A model generated the notes under the pieces. It made no database searches. It was not told where the DNA came from and saw only the letters and a list, made by a program, of their open reading frames with translations. Shown here one piece after another: positions 1 through 7,756 of a stretch of DNA of 23,184 nucleotides. The translations under genes were made by a program, and so were the position numbers. The stretch comes from an uncultured Peptococcaceae bacterium. GTDB lineage: Bacteria; Bacillota; Peptococcia; Peptococcales; Peptococcaceae. The stretch lies in NCBI GenBank assembly GCA_934229395.1, contig CAKQDL010000030.1, positions 1 through 23,184 on the forward strand, in the 5' to 3' direction. Each line of letters opens with the position of its first letter. The first letter of the stretch is position 1.

Positions 1-6
1 GGAACG

Positions 7-44
7 AAAAAAGGGAGAATGACCGCAGCTACCGCCATTCTCCC
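7..44 (-). terminator. Intrinsic terminator, minus strand, at the left edge
   Basis: On the minus strand a 9-bp perfect stem (GGGAGAATG pairing with CATTCTCCC, plus positions 13-21 and 36-44) with a 14-base loop is followed by six T residues (12 to 7). It would end a minus-strand transcript coming from the right. The only minus-strand frame leading into it ends in a TAG at 55-57, and that frame is open back to and beyond the recombinase remnant, so the terminator may belong to a lost gene of the former mobile element. Confidence 0.6.
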
Positions 45-154
45 ATGAAAACAACTATGCGATTGTGATTTCAGCCCGTTGACCGTCTGAAAAGGAGCTA
101 TCTGATTGAGAGCCATCTCGCCGCAAACCCGCATGAATACTGGATTTTTGCTGT

Positions 155-986
155 TTGCGCTTCACCTTCCCGAACGACGTATGGTATCCACGGGACACCA
201 GCAAAAAATTCCGAGTCGCATTCCAGCAGAAAGGTACCAGCGGAAAGCATCTAGGAAAACCGCTCTATGGTTATCGCACTGACCCTGCCGATAAAGAGCA
301 TTGGATCATTAACGAGGATGCCGCCCCAGTAGTCAGGCGCATCTTTAACTTAGCCATTGACGGCAAGGGGTTGGAGCAGATTGCCCGTATACTGGAGAAG
401 GATAAGGTGTTGACTACCAAGGCGCTGTATGCCAAACAGTCGGAAGACCATCCTGACCCAAAAAAGCGTAGGAAAATGCCGGAGCGCCCTTACCATTGAA
501 TTGGTCAATCGGTTGCGGGTATTCTGGAACGGATGAAGTACACCGGCTGTACCTGCAATTTCAAGACCTATTCCAAGTCCTATAAGCTGAAGAAGCGGAT
601 TCCCAATGCCATCGAAGATATGTGTATCTTCCCTGATACGCAGGAAGCAATCGTTTCTCAGGCTCAGTGGGACAGGGTGCAGGAGTTGTGAAAAAGCAAA
701 CGCCGTCCCACAAAAACGGAACGGCAGGGATTGTTCTCTGGGCTTCTGTTCTATCCTGATTGCGGGAATAAGCTGCACTTTGCTACCTGCAAAAGCTTTG
801 ACGACAAGCAAGACCATAGTCAATGAGTATATCAAGAAAATTGAGGTGTTTCCACCAGACAAATCCAGTGGCAAGCGGGTACAGACGGTAAAAATCTATT
901 TCAACTTCGTGGATGATGTAGGGATTTCTGTGATTTCCGAGCCTGTTGTTGCGAAATCTACCTCTGAACGCAGAAAAACGGCGTGA
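155..986 (+). pseudogene. Decayed large serine recombinase (TnpX-type) remnant
   Basis: Remnant of a large serine recombinase of the kind that moves integrative elements of Clostridia. Homology begins near 165, at the end of the catalytic domain (WYPRDTSKKFR), and continues through the 'recombinase' domain (GKPLYGYRTDPADKEHW, then VVRRIFNLA). The resolvase domain with the catalytic serine is missing. The frame is broken by TGA at 497-499, although GILERMKYTGCTCNFKTYSK continues in the same frame, and by TGA at 689-691, after which LFSGLLFYPDCGNKLHFATC continues, including half of a zinc ribbon. Near 815-819 the text jumps into another frame at VNEYIKKIEVFPPDKSSGKR, the typical C-terminal DUF4368 region, so the middle (coiled-coil part) is deleted. 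The recombinase cannot be functional. No attachment site could be identified. Confidence 0.88.
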
Positions 987-1138
987 CCATTGCGGACACA
1001 CCGTTCTCTGCCCCTCGCAAAGCTAAATAGTACCTTATCACTATTAAGCCTTAAGAGGGAAGGCTTTGCAAATGCATATACATCTATTCTGAAAACCGCA
1101 CTTTTTCTACACTCTCAAGCGCCATAGAGCACTTATTT

Positions 1139-1405
1139 TTATGCTTCGTTTGCCATACGGTAGGTATGACCGTTTTTGTGGAGGGCAATCACCACATTGC
1201 CTGTAACCAAGTCCACGTAATTAAAGGACAGCCTGCGTTCTGCCTGATTTTCTGTTTTTACAACAAATACATTTCGATAGATGGCTTCGAGCTCTCCACT
1301 ATGGCTGATAATACGATTGCGACCAACATTCACATCCAAGTCTATAGTACATCCCAAAAAAGGCTGTAAGGATTTTTTTACCTTATCAATCGTTAGCTTC
1401 GTCAT
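1139..1405 (-). CDS. veg: Veg family protein
   Basis: Small protein of 88 residues resembling the Firmicute Veg family (DUF1021): an N-terminal helix (TKLTIDKVKKSLQPFLG), then a beta-rich part with GRNRIISHSGELEAIY and FVVKTENQ. In Bacillus subtilis Veg is a very abundant vegetative-phase protein linked to biofilm matrix expression; its role here is inferred from the family only. Three in-frame ATG codons lie close together. I chose the third (1405) because the AAAGGA at 1414-1419 is 8 bases from it, whereas it abuts or overlaps the first two. Two tandem sigma-A promoters lie upstream. No convincing terminator follows the stop: a 7-bp hairpin at 1046-1066 lacks a T-run, and the decayed mobile element begins soon after. 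Confidence 0.87.
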   Translation of the reverse strand: MTKLTIDKVKKSLQPFLGCTIDLDVNVGRNRIISHSGELEAIYRNVFVVKTENQAERRLSFNYVDLVTGNVVIALHKNGHTYRMANEA

Positions 1406-1430
1406 ACCCATCATCCTTTCTAGTATATCT

Positions 1431-1459
1431 ATTATAGCACAGTTTTAGTCAGTTTGCAA
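1431..1459 (-). promoter_or_regulatory. veg proximal sigma-A promoter
   Basis: On the minus strand TTGCAA (1459-1454) and a perfect TATAAT (1436-1431) are separated by 17 bases. The predicted start of transcription is about 20 bases upstream of the veg start codon. Confidence 0.7.
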
Positions 1460-1467
1460 AGCCAAAT

Positions 1468-1496
1468 ATTATACAGTTCCCCGCTCTATTTGTCAA
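1468..1496 (-). promoter_or_regulatory. veg distal sigma-A promoter, perfect consensus
   Basis: On the minus strand TTGACA (1496-1491), exactly 17 bases, then TATAAT (1473-1468). Both hexamers and the spacing match the sigma-A consensus. It lies 37 bases upstream of the proximal promoter and downstream of the dnaJ terminator, so it should drive veg alone at a high basal level. Confidence 0.85.
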
Positions 1497-1577
1497 GAAA
1501 TCCGGCGCTAAATTTCTATCGTTTGTGCGGATTTGTGTTTCCCAAAAATACTGCAAAACGTTCTGCCTTACCGCAAC

Positions 1578-1609
1578 AAAAAAAGGGATGCAGAGCGCGT
1601 CTGCATCCC
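1578..1609 (-). terminator. Intrinsic terminator of the hrcA-dnaJ operon
   Basis: On the minus strand a 10-bp perfect stem (GGGATGCAGA / TCTGCATCCC, plus 1585-1594 and 1600-1609), a 5-base loop and a run of seven T residues (1584 to 1578). It lies 20 bases after the dnaJ stop and separates the chaperone operon from veg. Confidence 0.93.
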
Positions 1610-1629
1610 CAAAAGGAAGGTGTGTGATT

Positions 1630-2829
1630 TTATTTTTCGGAATTGTCGTCGTCATCATCGTTAAAGAGGTCCTTCATTTTGTCAAAGAAGGAGCTTTTCT
1701 CTTTTTTACCGGACTCAGAGGCTTTATTGTCTGCGCCTGCCTTGCCACTGCCTGTACCTAGGCTTTGCGCAAGCTTTTCAAAGAGCTCGCGTTGTTCGTC
1801 ATTCAAGGCCTTTGGTGTATCAACAACAATGGTTACATATTGGTCACCCTTGGCATAGCTACGCATACCCTTGATGCCCTTGCCCTTCATACGGAAGCGA
1901 GAACCGCTCTGCACGCCGGCCGGAATGGTAAATTTAATACGGCCTTCAACAGTCGGCACTTCAATTTCTGCGCCAAGGGCTGCCTGTGCAACATTGATGT
2001 GCTGTTCCATATAGATATCGGTATCATCGCGGGTGAAAATTTCGTGTGGACGCACGCGAATGTAGATGTACAAATCGCCTGATGGACCACCATTTTCCCC
2101 TGCTTCACCTTCGCCTGCCATACGCAATCTGGTGCCGTTGTCAACACCAGCTGGAATGGTGGCTTCGAGGGTCTTTGTTTCTCTCTTGCGGCCAGTACCA
2201 CCGCAATCGGTACATTTTTCTTTGATTTGCTTACCTGTACCACCGCAATCTGGGCAAGTGGTTTGGCTTTGCATTCTGCCAAAGGCAGTTTGCTGCATGG
2301 TTGTAATACGACCTGTGCCGTGGCATCTTGGGCAAGTTTCAACAGTAGTGCCTGGCTTTGCACCAGTACCACCGCAGGTGGTGCAGTTGGTCCAACGATC
2401 GACGGTTATCGTTCTCTTGCAGCCGAAGATAGCTTCTTCAAAGGACAGGGTAATATCGTATCTTAGGTCATTGCCTTGGCGTGGACCATTTTTTGCTTGG
2501 CCACCACCGCCGCCACCAAAGAACATATTGAAGATATCACCAAAATCACCAAAATCTCCGCCACCGCTAAAGCCACCGCCACCAAAACCGCCTGCGCCAA
2601 AGTTTGGCGCATCGTGACCAAATTGGTCGTACTGTTGGCGTTTTTGGGCGTCGGAGAGCACATCGTAGGCTTCGTTGGCTTCCTTGAATTTTGCTTCGGC
2701 TTCTGCGTCACCTGGGTTTACGTCTGGGTGATATTTACGTGCCATTTTGCGGAAGGCTTTTTTGATATCCGCATCACTTGCGTTTTTATCTACACCCAGC
2801 ACCTCATAGTAATCGCGCTTATCTGCCAT
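1630..2829 (-). CDS. dnaJ: Chaperone protein DnaJ (Hsp40)
   Basis: Co-chaperone that delivers unfolded substrates to DnaK and stimulates its ATPase in the cytoplasm. The 399 residues show the full type I layout: a J domain with HPD at residues 34-36, a Gly/Phe-rich linker of unusually long glycine runs (GGGGFSGGGDFGDFGD), and four CxxCxGxG zinc-finger repeats (CTTCGGTG, CPRCHGTG, CPDCGGTG, CTDCGGTG). A substrate-binding C-terminal domain follows, with an acidic tail rich in Asp. Its ATG overlaps the dnaK stop by one base (TAATG), and there is no good ribosome site just upstream, so translation is probably coupled to dnaK. It is the last gene of the operon and is followed by a strong terminator. 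Confidence 0.97.
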   Translation of the reverse strand: MADKRDYYEVLGVDKNASDADIKKAFRKMARKYHPDVNPGDAEAEAKFKEANEAYDVLSDAQKRQQYDQFGHDAPNFGAGGFGGGGFSGGGDFGDFGDIFNMFFGGGGGGQAKNGPRQGNDLRYDITLSFEEAIFGCKRTITVDRWTNCTTCGGTGAKPGTTVETCPRCHGTGRITTMQQTAFGRMQSQTTCPDCGGTGKQIKEKCTDCGGTGRKRETKTLEATIPAGVDNGTRLRMAGEGEAGENGGPSGDLYIYIRVRPHEIFTRDDTDIYMEQHINVAQAALGAEIEVPTVEGRIKFTIPAGVQSGSRFRMKGKGIKGMRSYAKGDQYVTIVVDTPKALNDEQRELFEKLAQSLGTGSGKAGADNKASESGKKEKSSFFDKMKDLFNDDDDDNSEK

Positions 2830-4670
2830 TACTTATTGTCGTCCACTTCTGTGAAGTCTGCATCGTAGGTACCGTCGTTGTTACCTTGTGCTGCACCGCC
2901 TTGTTGTGCTTGCTGCGCTTGTTGTGCTTCAGCTGCAGCAGCATACATTTTTTCACTTACCTTGTAGATGGCATTGGTGAGGTCTTCGGTTTTAGCCTTA
3001 ATGTCTTCGGTGTTATCACCTTCAAGAGCGGTCTTAAGGGCAGCTTGTGCTGCTTCAATGGCATCCTTGTCTGCTTGGTCGATGGTTTCGCCAGCTTCTT
3101 TGAGCATCTTTTCGCTTTGGAAAATGAGGGAGTCTGCATTGTTGCGAACATCAACCTTTTCCTTGGCTTGCTTGTCTGCTTCAGCGTTCATTTCTGCATC
3201 CTTTACCATACGATCGATTTCTTCATCAGAAAGACCGCTGTTGGATTGGATGGTGATACGTTGGCTCTTACCAGTACCCTTATCCTTTGCAGATACATTA
3301 ACGATACCATTAGCGTCAATGTCAAAGGTAACTTCGATTTGTGGGATACCACGTGGAGCTGGTGGGATATCCATGAGGCTGAAGCGGCCGAGGGTCTTGT
3401 TATCTTTTGCGAATTCACGTTCACCTTGGAGCACGTGGATATCGGTAGAGGTTTGGTTGTCAGCAGCGGTGGTAAATACTTGGCTGCGAGATACTGGAAT
3501 GGTGGTGTTACGTTCTACAATCTTGGTCATAACGCCGCCTAAGGTTTCGATACCAAGGGAAAGTGGAGTTACGTCAAGAAGAACAACGTCCTTTACTTCA
3601 CCAACCAACACGCCACCTTGAATGGCTGCACCGATTGCTACGCATTCGTCTGGGTTGATGCCCTTGAATGGTTCTTTGCCGGTGAGTTTCTTTACAGCAT
3701 CTTGAACAGCTGGGATACGGGTAGAACCACCAACGAGGATGACCTTGTCGATGTCACCTGCGCCCATGCCAGCATCAGAAAGTGCTTGGCGGGATGGTAC
3801 CATGGTCTTTTCTACGAGGTCTGCAGTGAGATCGTCAAATTTAGCACGTGAAAGGGTCAAATCCAAGTGTTGTGGTTGGCCATTGCCGTCCATGGTGATG
3901 AATGGAAGGTTGATATTGGAAGTGGTAACGGTGGAAAGTTCCATTTTTGCTTTTTCAGCAGCTTCCTTCAAACGTTGCATAGCAGTCTTATCGCCGCTAA
4001 GGTCAAGACCGGTTTGGCTCTTGAATTCTGCTATTGCCCAGTCGATGATTTTCTTGTCAAAGTCGTCGCCGCCGAGGTGATTATTACCACTGGTTGCAAG
4101 CACTTCAAAGATACCATCGCCAATTTCCATGAGGGATACGTCGAAGGTACCGCCACCAAGGTCAAATACGAGAATCTTTTGATCGGTGTTGTCTTTGTCT
4201 ACACCATAAGCAAGAGCTGCTGCAGTAGGTTCGTTGATGATACGAAGAACATCAAGACCTGCAATCTTACCAGCATCCTTGGTTGCTTGACGTTGGCTAT
4301 CGCTGAAATATGCAGGAACGGTGATAACTGCTTGGGTAACGGTTTCGCCAAGGTAAGCTTCTGCATCAGCCTTGAGCTTTTGAAGAATCATTGCAGATAC
4401 TTCTTGTGGGCTATATTGTTTTCCTGCAAGGCTTGCCTTAAAATCAGTGCCCATATGGCGCTTGATACTAGATACGGTGTTATCTGGATTGGTGATTGCT
4501 TGACGCTTTGCAACTTGACCTACAAGACGTTCACCGCTGTTGTTTACACCAACGATGGATGGTGTGGTACGGTTCCCTTCGCTGTTAGGAATAACAACAG
4601 CTTCGCCACCTTCCATAACTGCTACACAAGAGTTTGTTGTCCCTAAGTCAATACCAATTACTTTTCCCAT
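2829..4670 (-). CDS. dnaK: Chaperone protein DnaK (Hsp70)
   Basis: ATP-dependent Hsp70 chaperone, 613 residues, about the usual Gram-positive length. The ATPase domain opens with IDLGTTNS (residues 7-14) and contains VFDLGGGTFDVSL and VGGSTRIPAVQ. The linker VLLDVTPLSLGIET leads into the substrate-binding domain and helical lid. The tail has a Gln/Ala-rich low-complexity stretch (AQQAQQAQQGG) and ends in TEVDDNK rather than the textbook EEVDDK-like end. An AGGAGG lies 8-9 bases before the ATG. The 49-base gap after grpE holds a TTTACA and an AT-rich hexamer that could be a weak internal promoter, but the match is too poor to call. It is expressed under CIRCE/HrcA control with its neighbours. 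Confidence 0.98.
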   Translation of the reverse strand: MGKVIGIDLGTTNSCVAVMEGGEAVVIPNSEGNRTTPSIVGVNNSGERLVGQVAKRQAITNPDNTVSSIKRHMGTDFKASLAGKQYSPQEVSAMILQKLKADAEAYLGETVTQAVITVPAYFSDSQRQATKDAGKIAGLDVLRIINEPTAAALAYGVDKDNTDQKILVFDLGGGTFDVSLMEIGDGIFEVLATSGNNHLGGDDFDKKIIDWAIAEFKSQTGLDLSGDKTAMQRLKEAAEKAKMELSTVTTSNINLPFITMDGNGQPQHLDLTLSRAKFDDLTADLVEKTMVPSRQALSDAGMGAGDIDKVILVGGSTRIPAVQDAVKKLTGKEPFKGINPDECVAIGAAIQGGVLVGEVKDVVLLDVTPLSLGIETLGGVMTKIVERNTTIPVSRSQVFTTAADNQTSTDIHVLQGEREFAKDNKTLGRFSLMDIPPAPRGIPQIEVTFDIDANGIVNVSAKDKGTGKSQRITIQSNSGLSDEEIDRMVKDAEMNAEADKQAKEKVDVRNNADSLIFQSEKMLKEAGETIDQADKDAIEAAQAALKTALEGDNTEDIKAKTEDLTNAIYKVSEKMYAAAAEAQQAQQAQQGGAAQGNNDGTYDADFTEVDDNK

Positions 4671-4719
4671 TATTAATTTCCTCCTAAATATGTATAAAAC
4701 TATGAGTTAGTGTAAATTT

Positions 4720-5256
4720 TTAGTTGTTGCCCGTCACACGGCAAACCGTTGGGCGGAGCACCTTGTCTTTGAACTTATAGCCAGCGCGCAATTCATCAAT
4801 GACGGTGTTTGCTGGTTGGCTATCATCTTCAACCACCATAATGGCTTCATGGAAGTTTGGATCGTATTCACTACCCAAGGCTTCGATGCGTTCTAGACCT
4901 TCTTTACCAAGGCCATCCATAAGCTGACGCCAAATTTTTTCAAAGCCCTCATGGTAAGCTGCACTTGCTTCATCAGTTGGCGCATTTTTAATGGCCAATT
5001 CGAAGCTATCGAGTACTGGCAAGAGGCCTTTAATCAAGTTCATAGCACCGTACTTATAGATATCTTCTTTTTCTGTACTGGTTCTTCTTTTATAGTTATC
5101 AAAATCAGCCAAAAGTCTTAAGTAGCGCTTGTTGAGCTCCTCATAGGCACTGTCTACCTCTTCTTGTACTTCTTCGGCTTGAACTTCTTCTGTTTCGGTC
5201 ACTTCCTGTTCCAATTCTTCGTTTTCAGATTGCTTTGCTTGTTCTTGTTCTGACAT
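4720..5256 (-). CDS. grpE: Nucleotide exchange factor GrpE
   Basis: Nucleotide exchange factor that releases ADP from DnaK. The 178-residue protein starts with a highly acidic, Glu-rich disordered arm (about residues 1-40), followed by the dimerising coiled coil (LNKRYLRLLADFDNYKRRT, the family hallmark) and the C-terminal beta-wing (EALGSEYDPNFHEAIM, then ELRAGYKFKDKVLRPTVCRV). The ATG is preceded by AGGAG with an 8-base spacer. It begins 16 bases after hrcA ends and is 49 bases upstream of dnaK, so it belongs to the same transcript. Confidence 0.97.
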   Translation of the reverse strand: MSEQEQAKQSENEELEQEVTETEEVQAEEVQEEVDSAYEELNKRYLRLLADFDNYKRRTSTEKEDIYKYGAMNLIKGLLPVLDSFELAIKNAPTDEASAAYHEGFEKIWRQLMDGLGKEGLERIEALGSEYDPNFHEAIMVVEDDSQPANTVIDELRAGYKFKDKVLRPTVCRVTGNN

Positions 5257-5272
5257 TCACCGCACTCCTCTG

Positions 5273-6397
5273 TTAATAATTATTTTCAAAGATTGCCAAA
5301 TCCGTACCCGTGTAACCTTCGTCATCGCGGGCCACCACTGTAGACAGGGCGTTTTTTCTGGCTTCGTTGTTATCTATTTTTGTAAACACCTGCTCTAAGC
5401 CACTTAGTACTGCTTCCATCATGGTCATTGAAACGGCGTAATTCATGCGCTTTGGACCTATAAGGGCTACGTGACCATTGTTTTTGCCAACATGATAGTT
5501 GCCAATAACCATGCTACAATTTTCAATGCTTGGTGAAGTGTTTTCATCGCCGATGCGCACGCACAAGCCTTTATCAGGCAATTTCTTAAAGAAGCTTGCA
5601 ACCTCTTCGTCATCGCTTAAAGCCATAAGCAAAGATTTCAATCGGCCTAGGTCTTGAAACTCGGGATGCGAAAGCATATTCAAGCTCCCTTCAACCATCA
5701 CTTGCTTTTGTTGGCGCTTGCTCAAGATGACATTTAATATATCCAACACATCATGCACAAAGCCCGATGCTCTACCCATCTGATCGACCAAAAACTCAAT
5801 GAGTGGTCTGTGCCAATGAGCAACAGATAAACCTCTTAGATAATGGCTCAATACGCTGTTGACCACACTCAGCTCTTTAGCGCCAAAGCCTTCTGGCAGG
5901 TCAATCAGCTGCTGCTCTACGCGGTCATCATCTGTAACAACCACCATAAGGCCTCGTCCCGGCATCAGATAGATGAGGTCCAACATACTAAGAAGCGGCT
6001 TGGTTACGCCAGCCTCTGGAATAACCATCATTGCCGTGTAACCAGTCATCTCTGCGGCACGCTTGAGAATTTGACGAATACGCGCCTCATCCATACTTGT
6101 CTGAGAGCGGATGTATTCGTACAGCGTTCTCTCTTCCACAAAGGCTTCCTTACAATCAAACATCAACTCATCCACGTAATAACGATAACCAATGTCCGTC
6201 GGAATGCGCCCAGCCGAGGTGTGCGGCTGAACAATGTAGCCCAAGTCTTCTAGGTCGGCCATCTCGTTGCGAATGGTCGCCGAGCTAAAACCTATATCGT
6301 ATTTTTTAGAAATGGTTCGAGAGCCAACAGGTTCTGCCGTTTCAATAAAATCCGCGACAATCGCTGCTAGGATTTTTTCTTTTCTCTCATCCAGCAT
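5273..6397 (-). CDS. hrcA: Heat-inducible transcription repressor HrcA
   Basis: DNA-binding repressor of class I heat-shock genes; it binds CIRCE and needs GroEL for activity in characterised species. The 374 residues carry an N-terminal winged helix (EPVGSRTISKKYDIGFSSAT, then IRNEMADLEDLGYI) and a GAF-like core with the conserved late stretch VALIGPKRMNYAVSM. About 25 residues after the usual end form a C-terminal extension (ending LAIFENNY), slightly longer than the common 340-350 residues. AGGAGG lies just upstream of the ATG. A perfect CIRCE lies 16 bases before the start codon, so the operon represses itself. hrcA heads hrcA-grpE-dnaK-dnaJ, the standard Gram-positive order. Confidence 0.97.
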   Translation of the reverse strand: MLDERKEKILAAIVADFIETAEPVGSRTISKKYDIGFSSATIRNEMADLEDLGYIVQPHTSAGRIPTDIGYRYYVDELMFDCKEAFVEERTLYEYIRSQTSMDEARIRQILKRAAEMTGYTAMMVIPEAGVTKPLLSMLDLIYLMPGRGLMVVVTDDDRVEQQLIDLPEGFGAKELSVVNSVLSHYLRGLSVAHWHRPLIEFLVDQMGRASGFVHDVLDILNVILSKRQQKQVMVEGSLNMLSHPEFQDLGRLKSLLMALSDDEEVASFFKKLPDKGLCVRIGDENTSPSIENCSMVIGNYHVGKNNGHVALIGPKRMNYAVSMTMMEAVLSGLEQVFTKIDNNEARKNALSTVVARDDEGYTGTDLAIFENNY

Positions 6398-6413
6398 GCT
6401 CTCTCCTCCTTTA

Positions 6414-6440
6414 TTAGCACTCTCTCTTATCGAGTGCTAA
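6414..6440. promoter_or_regulatory. CIRCE operator (HrcA binding site)
   Basis: TTAGCACTC (6414-6422), nine bases, GAGTGCTAA (6432-6440): a perfect match to the CIRCE inverted repeat on both arms. It begins a few bases after the predicted transcription start and ends shortly before the hrcA ribosome site, the usual position for HrcA repression. Confidence 0.98.
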
Positions 6441-6450
6441 CTCTTGATAA

Positions 6451-6479
6451 AGAATACCATTTTATTTTCACTTCGTCAA
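6451..6479 (-). promoter_or_regulatory. hrcA operon sigma-A promoter
   Basis: On the minus strand TTGACG (6479-6474), 17 bases, TATTCT (6456-6451). The predicted transcription start falls near 6444, placing CIRCE at the very beginning of the transcript. Confidence 0.85.
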
Positions 6480-6554
6480 GGGATTCTCCCAAATAATTCA
6501 CCCACATTGCCTATTTTACACCCATCTTCACACACTCTTAACAATTTTGCACAC

Positions 6555-6583
6555 AAAAAAGAGCAAGCTCAGCTGCTCGCTCT
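6555..6583 (-). terminator. Intrinsic terminator after hemW
   Basis: On the minus strand a 9-bp stem (AGAGCGAGC / GCTTGCTCT with one G-T pair, plus 6575-6583 and 6560-6568), a 6-base loop and six T residues (6560 to 6555). The stem starts inside the hemW stop codon. It insulates the hrcA promoter from upstream transcription. Confidence 0.88.
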
Positions 6584-7709
6584 ATAAAAACAATTCAAAA
6601 ACAAAGTTTCCCAATCTTCGGCCGTCATCTGTGAGCAGAAAACATCCATCGAGGATACGCGCCCACCCTTTTGAAATAGCTTCCTTTGTGGCTTCGGGAT
6701 AAGCCACCTCCAACTTTTCGCCATATAGGGTACGGAATTTTTCTAAAGACAAGCCTCTGTTCATGCGCAAGGCCATAAACACCGTTTCGGCCATTTGCTC
6801 GTCGCGTGTGAGTATTTCACTTTCATGCGGCGCATCCTCGCCAGCTTCCAGCGCACGCACGTAGCTTGCCAAATCCATGGTGTTGTTGCGTCTTTCCGGA
6901 CGCTCCCAGCTTGTTGCACCAAGGCCTAGGCCCAAATAATCATCAAGCTCCCAATAAAGAGTGTTGTGCTTCGACTCTTTATCACTTGTCGCATAGTTTG
7001 AAATTTCGTACTGAGCATAGCCCTTTTCTTTTAGCCATACGCGTTGAGCATCAAACCATTCTGCCGCGCCATCCTCATCCACCGCCGGTAAAACGCCCCG
7101 TTTGAGCTCGCGCGCAATAGCTGTCCCTTCTTCTATAATGAGCTGGTAAAGGGATAAGTGGCTTACGCCTAGCGCAAGTGCTTCTTCCACGCTTTTTTTC
7201 CACGTTTCTTCATTTTGACCAGGCAGCCCATACATGAGATCAATATTGATATTTGTAAAACCCACTTTTTGCGCAAGCCTTACAGCCTCCTTCGCTTGCT
7301 CTGCTGTGTGAATCCGACCAATTCTTTTTAAGAGTACATCATCAAAGCTTTGCACGCCAAAGGACAAACGATTCACACCACCCTCCTTTAAGAGAACCAG
7401 TTTTTCTTCATTTACGGTACCTGGGTTGCACTCCACTGTAAACTCGCAAACATTTTCCATATCCACCAACCGATTGAGCGCTCGCAAAAGTGCCTCAAGA
7501 GCTTCCTCATCAAGGGCAGAAGGCGTCCCGCCGCCAATAAATATCGTGTCGCTTTTGCGCCAATTTTCATCAATACGTTTCTCCATTTCACGCATCAATG
7601 CATGGACATATCTTTCCTTATTGCGCTGCTGATTGCCCGGAAATGAGAGAAAATCACAATACTTACATTTGTGCTCACAAAAGGGAATATGAATATAAAT
7701 ACCTTTCAT
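6582..7709 (-). CDS. hemW: Radical SAM heme chaperone HemW
   Basis: Radical SAM family protein, formerly annotated as an oxygen-independent coproporphyrinogen oxidase; characterised HemW proteins bind heme and hand it to client enzymes. The 375 residues begin MKGIYIHIPFCEHKCKYC, with the cluster-binding C-x3-C-x2-C at residues 11, 15 and 18 followed by DF. FIGGGTPS, the INIDLMYGLPGQ stretch and KHNTLYW are present, the last matching the HNxxYW motif of HemW rather than true HemN. The missing HemN-type fourth cysteine also favours HemW. The ATG is preceded by AAAGGAG, which overlaps the T-run of a terminator placed between lepA and hemW. lepA-hemW-hrcA is a common order in Firmicutes. Confidence 0.93.
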   Translation of the reverse strand: MKGIYIHIPFCEHKCKYCDFLSFPGNQQRNKERYVHALMREMEKRIDENWRKSDTIFIGGGTPSALDEEALEALLRALNRLVDMENVCEFTVECNPGTVNEEKLVLLKEGGVNRLSFGVQSFDDVLLKRIGRIHTAEQAKEAVRLAQKVGFTNINIDLMYGLPGQNEETWKKSVEEALALGVSHLSLYQLIIEEGTAIARELKRGVLPAVDEDGAAEWFDAQRVWLKEKGYAQYEISNYATSDKESKHNTLYWELDDYLGLGLGATSWERPERRNNTMDLASYVRALEAGEDAPHESEILTRDEQMAETVFMALRMNRGLSLEKFRTLYGEKLEVAYPEATKEAISKGWARILDGCFLLTDDGRRLGNFVFELFL

Positions 7710-7721
7710 TGTTTCTCCTTT

Positions 7722-7751
7722 AAAAAAGGCCAGCTGCGCGAACAGCTGGCC
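7722..7751 (-). terminator. Intrinsic terminator between lepA and hemW
   Basis: On the minus strand GGCCAGCTG (7751-7743), a 6-base loop and CAGCTGGCC (7736-7728) form a perfect 9-bp stem followed by six T residues (7727-7722). The AAAGGAG ribosome site of hemW (7721-7715) starts at the end of the T-run. No promoter for hemW is visible after it, so hemW either depends on read-through or has a promoter inside lepA. Confidence 0.9.
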
Positions 7752-7756
7752 TCACA

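Noticed and set aside
497..691. Reading the two TGA codons in the recombinase as tryptophan or as programmed recoding
   Set aside because: Other genes here use TGA as a stop (for example the membrane protein before nrdG). The catalytic domain is missing and an internal deletion is present, so simple decay explains it.
350..874. 174-codon minus-strand open frame
   Set aside because: It is antisense to the recombinase remnant, whose plus-strand frames show clear family homology; no family match or ribosome site was seen.
1046..1066. AAGCCTT/AAGGCTT hairpin as the veg terminator
   Set aside because: Only 7 bp, no T-run on the minus strand and over 70 bases from the veg stop.
2778..3542. 254-codon plus-strand open frame opposite dnaK and dnaJ
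   Set aside because: Shadow of the chaperone genes, with Cys- and Phe-rich nonsense composition.
3867..4646. 259-codon plus-strand open frame opposite dnaK
   Set aside because: Shadow of dnaK with no ribosome site or recognisable motif.
4671..4719. Internal promoter before dnaK (TTTACA plus an AT-rich hexamer)
   Set aside because: Poor -10 match and spacing; the operon is fully explained by the hrcA promoter.
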